From assembly GCF_026240095.1 (NCBI RefSeq), contig NZ_JAPIVG010000005.1, positions 1-64,000 of the forward strand: a stretch of 64,000 nucleotides of DNA, written 5' to 3'. The stretch comes from Pedobacter sandarakinus (GTDB lineage: Bacteria; Bacteroidota; Bacteroidia; Sphingobacteriales; Sphingobacteriaceae). The notes below the pieces were generated by a model that saw only the letters and a list, made by a program, of their open reading frames with translations, ran no database searches and had not been told where the DNA came from. Numbering within the stretch: the first letter of the stretch is position 1; each line of letters opens with the position of its first letter. Shown piece by piece: positions 1 to 9,375 of the stretch. The position numbers and the translations under genes are program-made.

Positions 1-96
1 GCAAAGTGGAAAGTTCAGAGTTGAAAGTTCAAGGTTGAAAGTTCAAAGTGGAAAATGGAAAGTTCAAAGTTGAAAGTTCAAGGTTCAAAGTAGATG
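1..96. repeat. Imperfect short tandem repeat
   Basis: The first ~95 bases are an imperfect array of a roughly 10-base unit of the form GAAAGTTCAA / GGTT. It has no open frame of interest and may continue to the left of the window. Such low-complexity arrays occur between genes in Pedobacter-like genomes. No function is claimed. Confidence 0.7.
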
Positions 97-447
97 GCTC
101 AAATTATGCAACGTAAAATTGGCGCTTAAGCATACTTACTGAAACTATAAATACATCGGGTAGTCGGTTGGACTTTCGCTACTCCGAACATACTTTTACT
201 GTTCCTGCCATCTAGGCCCGATGGGACGGAAATACTTTTTGTGGCATGCCCAATCCGCCGGCAACACCGCCCGCAAAAAGATTGGAGGTACAGCGGGACC
301 GAACCTAACATACATGGCATTGACCTTGCCCTACAACATATTTAGGAGGTATATTGGCTAACTCTTAATGTGATTGTTAAAAATTGTAAAATCTGCCTTG
401 CCCGAAGCAATAAAACCGTATTATTGTAATATTACGTAGATAGTGTT
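97..447. other. Intergenic, no gene seen
   Basis: This is a non-coding stretch before the protease gene. A 64-codon frame on the minus strand (126-320) has an unnatural composition and no recognisable motif and is not called. No convincing hairpin or consensus promoter was found. Confidence 0.5.
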
Positions 448-2205
448 ATGATGATTTCGACCTTTAAAAAGTTATTTCTCCTAAGTTTTCTAATGTTTTG
501 TGGAGGCATTGGCTTTGCTCAAAAAAAGAATGTAGAACTGCCACCGAATTGGTTTAATCTGGATTTGACCGAGAATGGATATTTTGGAATCAGTACGGAG
601 AAAGCCTACCGGGAACTTCTCAAAGATAAACAAGCAAAGGAACAGATTGTAGTTGCCGTTATCGATGGTGGTATAGATATTTCTCATCCTGATTTGAAGC
701 AGGTATTGTGGGTTAACAAGAAGGAGATTGCTGGGAACGGTATTGATGACGATGGAAATGGTTATATTGATGATGTGCATGGATGGAATTTTATTGGTTC
801 TAAGAAAGGTAATTTGCAATACGACAACCTGGAATTGGTTAGATTGTTAAGAATTTATACCCCAAAATATCAGTCTACTACTAACCTAACCCCATTGGAT
901 AGTACCCAGAAGGAAGAATACAAACTTTATAAGCGGATGATTGGGGATTTCGGGAAGAAATATGAAGATGCAAGTAATACGTTCTCAGTGCTTTTGGCCA
1001 TAAATAAATTAATGGATTCGGTAGCCAAAACAAACAAAAAGCAGATTCCTTCTTATGAAGATATTGAGCGTTATAAAACTGATGATGATGTGGAAATGCA
1101 GATTAAAACCATCATCAGAAAAGGGAGTAAGGATGATGGGAGTTTTGAGAAGTTTTATAAAAACATTAAGGACGGGTATGCGCAATACGATGCCATGCTT
1201 AAATACAACTTAAATCCTAAATACGACATGCGGGCAGAATTGGTTGGCGATAATTACGCTGACAGCAAGGACCGTAACTATGGAAATAATGATGTAAAAG
1301 GGCCCGATGCCCAGCATGGTACACATGTTGGAGGTATTATTGGTGCACAAAGAGATAATTCGGTTGGGATAATGGGTGTTGCAAACAATGTTCGTATTAT
1401 GGCAATTAGGGTTGTGCCCACCGGCGACGAGCGAGATAAGGACGTAGCCAATGGAATACGCTATGCGGTTGATAATGGTGCGAGGGTGATTAATATGAGC
1501 TTTGGGAAAGCTTACAAATGGGATAAAAAAATTGTAGATGATGCTGTAAAGTATGCTGAAACTAAGGGCGTTTTATTAGTACATGCTGCTGGTAACGACA
1601 ATCAAAGTAATGACATAGAGGAGAACTACCCTAATAAATATTACGAAAGCGCGGAGGCTGAAGCTTTCAAGCTGGCACATAAAAAACCTAGTCGCCCGGA
1701 TTTTACACCACCTAAACCCAATCAAAATGGGATGGGTATGCGTCCCCCGATCAACAATACCTCGTTGAAGCCTGCCCCAATAGACTCTGCCAAGTACAAG
1801 CTGCCACATGCAAACAACTGGATAGAAGTAGGTGCAAGTGCCTATGCAGACGATGAAACATTAAAGGCAGATTTTTCTAACTATGGAAAATTTAATGTAG
1901 ATGTATTTGCTCCAGGCTTTTTGATTAATTCTACTGTTCCAGATGGGAAATATGAAGCCCTGGATGGTACTAGTATGGCTTCGCCAGTGGTTGCTGGTTT
2001 AGCGGGATTAATTTTAAGTTACTATCCAAAACTTACACCAGCACAGGTGAGAGAGATTATTATGAAATCTGTTACCCCCGTAAACCATAAGGTGAAGTAT
2101 AAAAATGAAAGAGGCGAGAATGTGCGGGTGCCGTTTAGTGATATTTGTGTAAGTGGTGGTATTGTAAATGCTTACAATGCCTTAAAATTAGCTGCTACAT
2201 ATTAG
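448..2205 (+). CDS. Secreted S8 (subtilisin-like) serine protease
   Basis: The 585-residue protein starts with a signal peptide (hydrophobic to about residue 24, ending GFAQ). The subtilase triad is visible: Asp near residue 73 in VAVIDGGID, His near residue 290 in HGTHVGG, and Ser near residue 508 in DGTSMASPVVAG. Asp and His are separated by more than 200 residues, far more than in subtilisin, so a large insertion (about 90-280) lies between them. This is common in Bacteroidota S8 peptidases. A Pro/Asn-rich stretch near residues 410-450 precedes the last part of the catalytic domain. No C-terminal sorting domain is seen, so the enzyme is probably periplasmic or released. The 3' end overlaps the convergent deacetylase gene by 11 bases. 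Confidence 0.93.
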   Translation: MMISTFKKLFLLSFLMFCGGIGFAQKKNVELPPNWFNLDLTENGYFGISTEKAYRELLKDKQAKEQIVVAVIDGGIDISHPDLKQVLWVNKKEIAGNGIDDDGNGYIDDVHGWNFIGSKKGNLQYDNLELVRLLRIYTPKYQSTTNLTPLDSTQKEEYKLYKRMIGDFGKKYEDASNTFSVLLAINKLMDSVAKTNKKQIPSYEDIERYKTDDDVEMQIKTIIRKGSKDDGSFEKFYKNIKDGYAQYDAMLKYNLNPKYDMRAELVGDNYADSKDRNYGNNDVKGPDAQHGTHVGGIIGAQRDNSVGIMGVANNVRIMAIRVVPTGDERDKDVANGIRYAVDNGARVINMSFGKAYKWDKKIVDDAVKYAETKGVLLVHAAGNDNQSNDIEENYPNKYYESAEAEAFKLAHKKPSRPDFTPPKPNQNGMGMRPPINNTSLKPAPIDSAKYKLPHANNWIEVGASAYADDETLKADFSNYGKFNVDVFAPGFLINSTVPDGKYEALDGTSMASPVVAGLAGLILSYYPKLTPAQVREIIMKSVTPVNHKVKYKNERGENVRVPFSDICVSGGIVNAYNALKLAATY

Positions 2206-2989
2206 TTTTCCGGCTATCTGTAATATTGATGAAATCCTTAAAAGTGCCGAACGGGTAATTCTTTTGTTTAATCCATGCGATAAAGTGATCCATTCGGTCT
2301 ATCATTTTCGGGCCAGTATTTTTACGTACATACGCTGGAAAACCAAAACGATTTACATCACTTAGATCTGTAAACTCCCATGGATGAAAATAGATATTTA
2401 GGTAGCCATCTTTTTTGTAAGTAATATTGGCTAACCACTTATAAATGCCCAAAGGCAAATTATGAAAAGAGAGCCAAAACAATGGAAACCTAACTAGCGG
2501 ACTTACCGAAGCAGGTATTTGTAGTACTTCATTTTTGTTAAAATAAGTTCTGGAAATGTTAAAGTTGTTATACCTACCCGGAAGATAAGTTGGGTTGATG
2601 GATGTATTATAAACATAGCCAGCTTTCTTGACTTCGTTTTCATCAACGGGCATCATTCTGGCCATGCGATAGCCCAGTATCGACGTTCCACTTAATTCTT
2701 CGAGCTTAAGTTTAGATTGTAAAAGGTGAGCTGGTTTAAAATCTGAGTGATAGTAGCCATGCGAGGCCAATTCGTGGCCGCTTTTTATAATTCTTTCTAT
2801 AAGATCAGGTATGTTTTCTGCAAAAGTTACGGTGCAGAAAAAGGTTGCCTTTACCTGATATTCATCAAGCAGATCGAGAATGGAAATGGTGCCAGCTCTG
2901 GAGATGGCAATCTGATCTGCAAAGTCTATTTGCTTGCCATATTCAAAAGGCATATCAAATTCTTCAATATCAAAACTTAGCAATACCAT
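2195..2989 (-). CDS. Polysaccharide deacetylase family protein
   Basis: The 264-residue protein has the NodB fold signatures: an early Asp in LLSFDIEEFD (residue 7) and the metal-binding H-x3-H in ASHGYYH (His77/His81). A later YFHPWEF segment is typical of exopolysaccharide-associated deacetylases. No signal peptide is seen, so it is likely cytoplasmic and acts on a lipid-linked or nucleotide-sugar glycan (inference). It is the last gene of a three-gene minus-strand operon; its start abuts the stop of the glycosyltransferase upstream. The substrate is not determinable from sequence. Confidence 0.88.
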   Translation of the reverse strand: MVLLSFDIEEFDMPFEYGKQIDFADQIAISRAGTISILDLLDEYQVKATFFCTVTFAENIPDLIERIIKSGHELASHGYYHSDFKPAHLLQSKLKLEELSGTSILGYRMARMMPVDENEVKKAGYVYNTSINPTYLPGRYNNFNISRTYFNKNEVLQIPASVSPLVRFPLFWLSFHNLPLGIYKWLANITYKKDGYLNIYFHPWEFTDLSDVNRFGFPAYVRKNTGPKMIDRMDHFIAWIKQKNYPFGTFKDFINITDSRKTNM

Positions 2990-3921
2990 TATTTAGGGGA
3001 AATATTTGTTGAACGAATAATATAGTTGGGGCGGTTTTTAGATTGCATGAACATTTTGCCAACATAGATGCCGATAATACCAAGAATGATGAGTTGCAAA
3101 CCACCAAAAAAAACGATCGTCATTATCATAGATGCCCAACCCGAAACCTCTACGTTGTTCACGAATGCAAAGATGACATAAGGCACATATAGCACAGATG
3201 CAAAAGATAAAATAAAACCAAGGTAGACTGCAGTGTACAGTGGTTTTATGCTAAATGAAGTTACCCCATGCAGTGCAAGTCTAAACATCTTCTTTAGCGT
3301 ATACTTACTAGATCCTGAAAAGCGTGGAGCAGGATTATACCTGATGGCGTACTGCCTAAATCCTAGCCACTTAACCAATCCACGTAGAAACGGTTCGTTT
3401 TCGTGGAAATTTCGAAAAACGTTAACCACTTTTTGGTCTAATAGGCGGAAATCTGCAGCGCCTGGCTCTAAGTCGATGTCGGAAAGCCAGTTTAAAATTT
3501 TATAAAATAAACTAGATGATTTTCTTTTTCCTTTAGATAAAGATTTATCTTCTTCTCTAATGGTGTAAACCACTTCGTTTCCTTCTTCCCATTTCTGGAT
3601 CATCAATGGTATGAGTTCTGGTGGATGCTGCATGTCCCCATCCATTGAAATGACGCAATCGCCAAAGGCATGGTCCATTCCTGCTTTAACAGCCAGCTGA
3701 TGACCGAAATTCCTCGAAAATTCCAAAAAGAAAATATTGGTAGCTGTGTTGGCAAGTTCTTTAATTTTTTCCAATGTTTTATCGGCGCTGCCATCATCAA
3801 CCAAAATAATTTCGAAATTATAATCAATGGTAGCGAAAACTTGTTGAAGACTGTCTATTAATACAAAAATATTGTCGGCCTCGTTATAGGCTGGGATTAC
3901 AATAGAAACTAATTTATTCAT
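2989..3921 (-). CDS. Family 2 glycosyltransferase with C-terminal membrane helices
   Basis: The 310-residue protein has a GT-A fold N-terminal domain: VSIVIPAYNEADN at the start, LVDDGS at about residues 40-45, and SMDGDMQHP near residue 95 as the DxD-type nucleotide-sugar/metal site. Two hydrophobic helices near the C-terminus (about 230-295) are as in DPM1/GtrB-like transferases that make polyprenyl-phosphate sugars. It overlaps the upstream GT87-like gene by 4 bases and is followed directly by the deacetylase. The likely job is supplying a polyprenyl-phosphate sugar to the upstream membrane transferase (inference from pairing). Confidence 0.92.
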   Translation of the reverse strand: MNKLVSIVIPAYNEADNIFVLIDSLQQVFATIDYNFEIILVDDGSADKTLEKIKELANTATNIFFLEFSRNFGHQLAVKAGMDHAFGDCVISMDGDMQHPPELIPLMIQKWEEGNEVVYTIREEDKSLSKGKRKSSSLFYKILNWLSDIDLEPGAADFRLLDQKVVNVFRNFHENEPFLRGLVKWLGFRQYAIRYNPAPRFSGSSKYTLKKMFRLALHGVTSFSIKPLYTAVYLGFILSFASVLYVPYVIFAFVNNVEVSGWASMIMTIVFFGGLQLIILGIIGIYVGKMFMQSKNRPNYIIRSTNISPK

Positions 3922-5102
3922 TTCAGATCAATCAGATAGTTTTCAAAATCTTCTCTTAGCATTTGATAGATAATCACCAACCAAATAATAGCGCAAGGTA
4001 GGGCTTTGAGCGAATATAGACGAACAAATTCCTTTACGGCCTTTGGAAAAAGATCGGTTGGCGATAGGCTTGTTAAAATAAAGGCAAAAATGAATAGTGA
4101 GATTATCCAGGTATCTTGCGGCCTTCTTTGAATTACATACCAAATGGCTACACCAGTAAAAGCAATAATGTAGGTGGGTGACTCTGATCCGCTGCTGAAA
4201 ATAACGGTAAATAATAGTGTAGAAGCTAAAAGCATTAGTTGGAATGCTCTATTTTTAAATTGCTTAATACGCAAATAAGGTAAAAGAAATATTGCCAGGC
4301 CGCCTAACAAAAAAGGTGCGTTTGGAAGTTCTGCATTGCCAGTTACCCTACGGCATATACCCATCACAGATATATCCTGAAACGAAGTTAAAGAAGCATT
4401 GTCGGCATTTTTATGCACCAGAGAATTGTACCAGTCTCCATAGGATTGGATTACAAAAGAAGGTGAGGATAGAAGCATTGGAAGGCAGAAAAGAATGGCC
4501 AGTAAGGCAATGCCAGCAATAATAAACTTTAATTTCTGCTTGCTAAAAAAGAAAAATGCAAGTCCTACGATACCGTATAGCTTGATCAAAGTGCCGAGTG
4601 CAATAAAAAAGGCGGACTTAACTTCTTCTTTTTTGCTGATGTAAGCGAAACTTAGCAAAATGAAGCCTGTTAGCGCGATGTTGAATTGAAAACTAAACAA
4701 AGCAGTAAGGGTTTCGTGTGCGCAAATCCATGCCATAAGTATCTTTTTGCGCTCACTTAAAGGCAAGCTGAAAATTCCCCAGAGCAATATCGATACGTTT
4801 GCCATATTCCAAAGAATCATCCCAAAGCCATCTGGAAGGATAGCGAATGGAGCAATTACTAGAGAAAAAATGGGTCCGTAGTGGTTGCTGTCCTTATATT
4901 CGGGATAAGTAAGATAAAGATTTTGAAGCGATTCGGTATGGTTGAAAACGTACTTAAATATGAGGTAATTGTTGTAAGAATGGTGCAGATACTGCTTCGA
5001 CCCAGCTATAATGGCCAATAATATATAAACTCCAATTACACACTGTTTGGTTAGCAGCAGCGCTGATACTTTTTCTAGCGTCGATTTTTTAAAAATACTC
5101 AT
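3918..5102 (-). CDS. GT87-like (DUF2029) polytopic glycosyltransferase
   Basis: The 394-residue protein is almost entirely hydrophobic helices (about ten), with an early extracytoplasmic loop containing HYGPIFSL, typical of DUF2029/GT87 mannosyltransferase-like proteins that use polyprenyl-phosphate sugars. It is the promoter-proximal gene of the operon with GT2 and the deacetylase; the ATG is followed by a short basic segment and then TM1. Sugar specificity cannot be read. An alternative label would be a generic ArnT-like GT-C protein. Confidence 0.8.
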   Translation of the reverse strand: MSIFKKSTLEKVSALLLTKQCVIGVYILLAIIAGSKQYLHHSYNNYLIFKYVFNHTESLQNLYLTYPEYKDSNHYGPIFSLVIAPFAILPDGFGMILWNMANVSILLWGIFSLPLSERKKILMAWICAHETLTALFSFQFNIALTGFILLSFAYISKKEEVKSAFFIALGTLIKLYGIVGLAFFFFSKQKLKFIIAGIALLAILFCLPMLLSSPSFVIQSYGDWYNSLVHKNADNASLTSFQDISVMGICRRVTGNAELPNAPFLLGGLAIFLLPYLRIKQFKNRAFQLMLLASTLLFTVIFSSGSESPTYIIAFTGVAIWYVIQRRPQDTWIISLFIFAFILTSLSPTDLFPKAVKEFVRLYSLKALPCAIIWLVIIYQMLREDFENYLIDLK

Positions 5103-5942
5103 AACAAATGGAACCGCAATATAGCTATTTTGAGTTTATCTGGCTCAAAACAGTATTGCTCAAATCACAAAATCCAGCTGCGATTTTCAGCTTGTTAAAT
5201 TTTTTACTCATTGCTATTCAAACACTTTAAACATGAAGGATAGTTAGCGTATCTCCACCGCCAAAAGTATAATGGTTTGATGAGAAGGGAGTTTAATTGG
5301 TGTTTTGATTACGTTGCATGTAAATAAGGTTTAGGATGACTTATTTAGATTATTCCCTTGATAGTATTAGCGAATAAAACTTGACAATCTGAGATAAGAA
5401 ATATATAAAGGCAGAAAATGTTAATTAACTATTAATGTTGATGAATTTTTTCCCCAAAGTGAGGAAATAAAACATCGAAGGTTTTGCCTTTAGTAGTATG
5501 AGCGTCTCAACAAGGGTATTCTGTCTTCGTGGTATATCGTTTGTCATTAGAATAGATTGTGCAAATGTTTATTTCAACATGTTAAATATGAAGTATTCTA
5601 TGGTTCGAACAAGTAATAAACCAAAACAAGTAGTGATTTTAAAGCCTACTGTTTTCTCGTGTATAGCCGGAAATAGAAATAGACAAGTCCGGATTGGATA
5701 TCAAAATAAAAATCAAATATGTCAACGGTTTTATTAAATATAAAACACTTACATAAAAAAACGCATACCAATTTGGGTTTATTCGCAGTGTTATTTCGGC
5801 TAACAAGAAGGAATGAGTACCAACAAAATCGGCATCATCTCAAGCAAGACTTTACGAGTGCTAGATGTCTGGCTATTTACATCCTGGTAGGGCTATTAAG
5901 CCTATCATTAAAAAATTATAAAAAATAATATCAAAGTTTACT
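5103..5942. other. Intergenic region, no gene seen
   Basis: An 840-base AT-rich stretch lies between the divergent glycan operon and the surface-protein operon. Two short plus-strand frames (5498-5737 and 5719-5928) have no signal peptide, domain or plausible composition and overlap each other, so they are not called. The region presumably holds the two divergent promoters, but no clean TTTG-N19-TAnnTTTG match was found. Confidence 0.5.
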
Positions 5943-7946
5943 ATGAATATATTTTCAATGTCTATCCTCAACGTTAAACACACTGCTATCAGAAGTGCTC
6001 TTTTGTGTTTATTTATAGTAGGTGCTTTAAGTCAGATAGTGCAAGCCCAACAAGGTTTTGGTACGAATAATCCTGCTGCATCATCTGTGGTAGATATGAC
6101 CGCTACCGACAAAGGAGTATTGCTTCCGCGTATTGCTTTAACAAGTACCGCTTTGGCAGCCCCAGTGGTTTCTCCAGCAAACGCACTAACCGTTTTTAAT
6201 ACGAATACAGCTGGAGATGTGAAGCCAGGCTACTATTATTGGAATTTGGCACAAGCTAAATGGGTAAGCTTAAATGATGAACAAGCAGACGTACGGATGG
6301 TTGGTGGGAACAATCACATCACGCAAGACGCAGGTGTACTAGGTAATGGCACGAGTGCTGGTACAGGTTCTGGGAATATTCTGTTCGGGCAAAATTCAGG
6401 AAAGTCGACGAACTTATCTAACCGTGATAATAACATCATGATTGGTCAGTCTGCTGGGGGAAATGCAGACACACAAGAGGCTATACTTATTGGATGGAAT
6501 GCAGGAAGTAAACTTGGCACTTCAACTTTTGGATTGGATGTAGACCCTGGTGTTTATATAGGCGTATTTGCCGGAGCTGAACAAAGTAGGGTGATTCCTA
6601 ACTTTGGGAGTAGAAATGTATTTGTGGGATCAAGCGCAGGAAGGAACGGGCAGAATTTCAAAAGTGTAATTATTGGTTCTTCAGCGGGAAGTGATGTAAA
6701 TGGGCAGAACAATATTTTGCTTGGTAGTGATGTTGGTGGTTCGCTCAATTCAGATAACAACATATTAATTGGTACTGCGCTTACCGCTATTAGCAATACA
6801 ACAGGCAACCAACTAAATATTGGGGGGTGGATCTATGGCGACAATGGTAAAATTGGAATCGGAACTGGAACCACTGTACCATCCGAACGGTTAGATATTG
6901 CAAATGGAGGCATTAAAATAAGGGATTTGAATTTACCAGCTTATACTGCAAATCTGTCAACTGATAAAGTTGTTATGGCTGATCCTGATGGAATATTAAA
7001 AGCCATTTCAGCATCAAGTTTGATTGGTGACGTTAGCCCCTGGAATGTTCAAAACACATCTACAAAAGCTACACTAAATAGTCAGAACATTTATCAAAAT
7101 GGAAAGGTTGCAGTTGGGTTTTCTTCCACAGACGCGGTTTCCGCTAAACAATTAGAAGTAAAGGGCGATATATTAGTAAATAAAGTAGATGCTGGGGTGA
7201 TGTATCGGTTTGAAACAAATAATGATGACCAGGCCAATATCATTGCAGTTGCAGATGATAATATTGTTCCAACAGTATCGGGCAGCGGAGGCTTTTTAAG
7301 TGTAGGCAGATTAGTTTCGAGCTTTAGTAATGCAGTAGATACTAAATTCGGAGTTTTTGAATTATCCCCTGGACGAGCAATGGTTAACTACCAAGATAAG
7401 GCTACAGGGTTAGAAGCTTCTCTTTCGGCTAAAGAAGGAGAAGCCTTTCTAGGTACAGGCAAGAATTATATAACAAGTAACGAAGGAACTTTTGTTAATG
7501 CTACTCAAACCGATGGTGTTCAATTTATTTTTGGTAAACAATTCAATCCTAGTGGTGTACAAACCTATAAATTTCCTACCAATACAGGAGCGGCAAACCA
7601 GGTGTTAACAACCAACGGCACAACAAATGCCCAGTTGATATGGAAAGATTTATCAGCGGCAAGTATCAAATCTAATATCATTAAGATAACCGCTGGTTAT
7701 ACTACTACGGCCGATGATTATACGATTTTAGTTAATGCTACAACAGGGGGAATTACGTTAACCCTGCCAACTGCAAGTTCGAGTTTGGGCCGTATACTGG
7801 TTATTCGTAAGACAGATGAGACGAGTAATTTACTAACCTTTAGCGAGGCTATTAAAATTTCTGAGACTACAAGTTTTACAACGCTAAACGTTAATTCTAC
7901 TATTCGAATTCAAAGTGATGGAATTGCCTGGTATAAAATAGACTAA
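5943..7946 (+). CDS. Secreted repeat protein with YadA-head-like repeats
   Basis: The 667-residue protein has a signal peptide ending near VQAQQ (about residue 36). Residues ~37-100 form a segment (LLPRIALTSTALAAP ... PGYYYWN) that is repeated in the next protein. Residues ~140-285 contain a short repeat of the type N-x-(L/I)-(I/L)-G-x-x-A-G (NILFGQNSG, NIMIGQSAG, SVIIGSSAG), resembling the beta-rolls of trimeric-adhesin heads. The C-terminal ~90 residues look like a beta-structured tail common to Bacteroidota surface proteins. No T9SS sorting signal is recognised. It is first in an operon with two other surface proteins; the stop overlaps a possible upstream ATG of the next frame by one base. 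An adhesin or surface layer role is inference. Confidence 0.85.
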   Translation: MNIFSMSILNVKHTAIRSALLCLFIVGALSQIVQAQQGFGTNNPAASSVVDMTATDKGVLLPRIALTSTALAAPVVSPANALTVFNTNTAGDVKPGYYYWNLAQAKWVSLNDEQADVRMVGGNNHITQDAGVLGNGTSAGTGSGNILFGQNSGKSTNLSNRDNNIMIGQSAGGNADTQEAILIGWNAGSKLGTSTFGLDVDPGVYIGVFAGAEQSRVIPNFGSRNVFVGSSAGRNGQNFKSVIIGSSAGSDVNGQNNILLGSDVGGSLNSDNNILIGTALTAISNTTGNQLNIGGWIYGDNGKIGIGTGTTVPSERLDIANGGIKIRDLNLPAYTANLSTDKVVMADPDGILKAISASSLIGDVSPWNVQNTSTKATLNSQNIYQNGKVAVGFSSTDAVSAKQLEVKGDILVNKVDAGVMYRFETNNDDQANIIAVADDNIVPTVSGSGGFLSVGRLVSSFSNAVDTKFGVFELSPGRAMVNYQDKATGLEASLSAKEGEAFLGTGKNYITSNEGTFVNATQTDGVQFIFGKQFNPSGVQTYKFPTNTGAANQVLTTNGTTNAQLIWKDLSAASIKSNIIKITAGYTTTADDYTILVNATTGGITLTLPTASSSLGRILVIRKTDETSNLLTFSEAIKISETTSFTTLNVNSTIRIQSDGIAWYKID

Positions 7947-8005
7947 TGATGGAAACAGGTAAGCTAATAAACAATCAATTGCGCAATTGTACCCATAAAG
8001 TTATA

Positions 8006-9364
8006 ATGAAAAATAAAATCATAATCGTAACGGCTTTAGTTATGGCTCTTGGCTACACGGCAGGGGCACAAACAACTTCACAGAAAATAGGTGAAAATCC
8101 AACTATAAAAGATGCCTCAGCCTTGCTTGAATTAGAAGCGAACAATAAGGGCTTATTAATCCCGAGAGTTAATTTGACAAGTACAACACTTGCAGCCCCG
8201 GTTACTTCTCCTGCGAATGCGCTAACAGTCTTTAATACTAATACAGCTGGAGATGTAATGCCAGGCTACTATTATTGGAGTTTAATTGAAGGAAAGTGGA
8301 TACGTTTGACAGATAATACGTTCTATAATGGACTTGAGTTGAACGGAACTAAGGCCGGTTTAGGAGGTACACTAGATCATGATAGCAAAATATTCCTTAA
8401 TAACAAGGAACTGAGTTTTATGAGCGGGTCTGAAGGGTTGCCGTTTCCATCCACGAGGTCAACGGTGATCAACAAAAATGGAATTAAATTAAGATATAAT
8501 GATGGCGGTGGCGCCCTAGACCCTGACATTAGGGATTATTATTTAAGCATAGAGAATACAAGAACGGTACTAAACACGAATACACAACTTGGTACACCAT
8601 TCGATGGCATCACTACTGGACTTAAAAGTATTTTTACATTAAGGAACTTAAACGAGGAAAAGTATATTGGAGGACAATTTGGAGCTATCACTGGGTCATC
8701 TGTAGGGCTGAATCTTGTTCAAATTGGCGTGCTGGCAAAAGCAGACTATAATCTTTCGTTAAGCCAGGCTAACCAGGTTATAGGTGGCTATTTTGAAGCG
8801 AATAATACCTCAACCGGTTCGCTTAGTAATTATGCTTTGTATGCAAAGGCTACCGGGAGCAATCCATATGCATTGTATGCAGATGGCGGCGCAGTGTTGA
8901 TTAAAGATCTAAATAGTGCTGCGACACCAGTAGGAGGTGCTGTTAGACCAGTTAATGTTGATGCGAACGGAAAGTTAGTGATAGGTACTTCGGCAATGCC
9001 CGGTTTCTTCTACGCTCCTTCGATGGTAATGCCAACAAGCAATATCGACCTACCTAACCATGTTACCTATGATGCTGGTAATCAAACATTCACGGTTGAC
9101 CTATATGCAGTTTATGGTGAACAATTTGGCATGTTTGGAGACGTTTCGGGTGCCAGCAGAACAGCTATTAAAAGCACGGGAGCTGGAGCACTGCCAGTTC
9201 TACCTGCCACTGCTTTAGGTTATTTTGTAACTTATTTTGATAATACGGTATTTGATCCTTCCAGTATTACATTAAGCCCAAGCGGACTGCTAACCTATAA
9301 AATTTTAGCTACAGGTACTGTTGGTGCTAAAACTTATATGAATTTAGTATTTAAAGTATTGTAG
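8006..9364 (+). CDS. Secreted protein sharing the N-terminal module of its neighbour
   Basis: The 453-residue protein is called from ATG 8006, because the signal peptide (MKNKIIIVTALVMALGYTAG) begins there; a longer frame from 7946 would add 20 hydrophilic residues before it. Residues ~30-95 are close to the same region of the upstream protein (LTSTTLAAPVTSPANALTVF, then PGYYYWS), including near-identical DNA, so the module was duplicated. The rest has no recognised domain and is beta-rich in appearance. It is 11 bases upstream of the giant repeat protein, so probably co-transcribed. Function unknown. Confidence 0.82.
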   Translation: MKNKIIIVTALVMALGYTAGAQTTSQKIGENPTIKDASALLELEANNKGLLIPRVNLTSTTLAAPVTSPANALTVFNTNTAGDVMPGYYYWSLIEGKWIRLTDNTFYNGLELNGTKAGLGGTLDHDSKIFLNNKELSFMSGSEGLPFPSTRSTVINKNGIKLRYNDGGGALDPDIRDYYLSIENTRTVLNTNTQLGTPFDGITTGLKSIFTLRNLNEEKYIGGQFGAITGSSVGLNLVQIGVLAKADYNLSLSQANQVIGGYFEANNTSTGSLSNYALYAKATGSNPYALYADGGAVLIKDLNSAATPVGGAVRPVNVDANGKLVIGTSAMPGFFYAPSMVMPTSNIDLPNHVTYDAGNQTFTVDLYAVYGEQFGMFGDVSGASRTAIKSTGAGALPVLPATALGYFVTYFDNTVFDPSSITLSPSGLLTYKILATGTVGAKTYMNLVFKVL

Positions 9365-9375
9365 CATTAAAATTA

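Noticed and set aside
126..320. 64-codon minus-strand frame near the left edge
   Set aside because: No domain, unusual composition and no regulatory signals; it lies in repeat-flanking non-coding DNA.
5498..5928. Two overlapping short plus-strand frames before the surface-protein operon
   Set aside because: They overlap each other in different frames, have no signal peptide or recognisable motif, and sit in AT-rich intergenic DNA.
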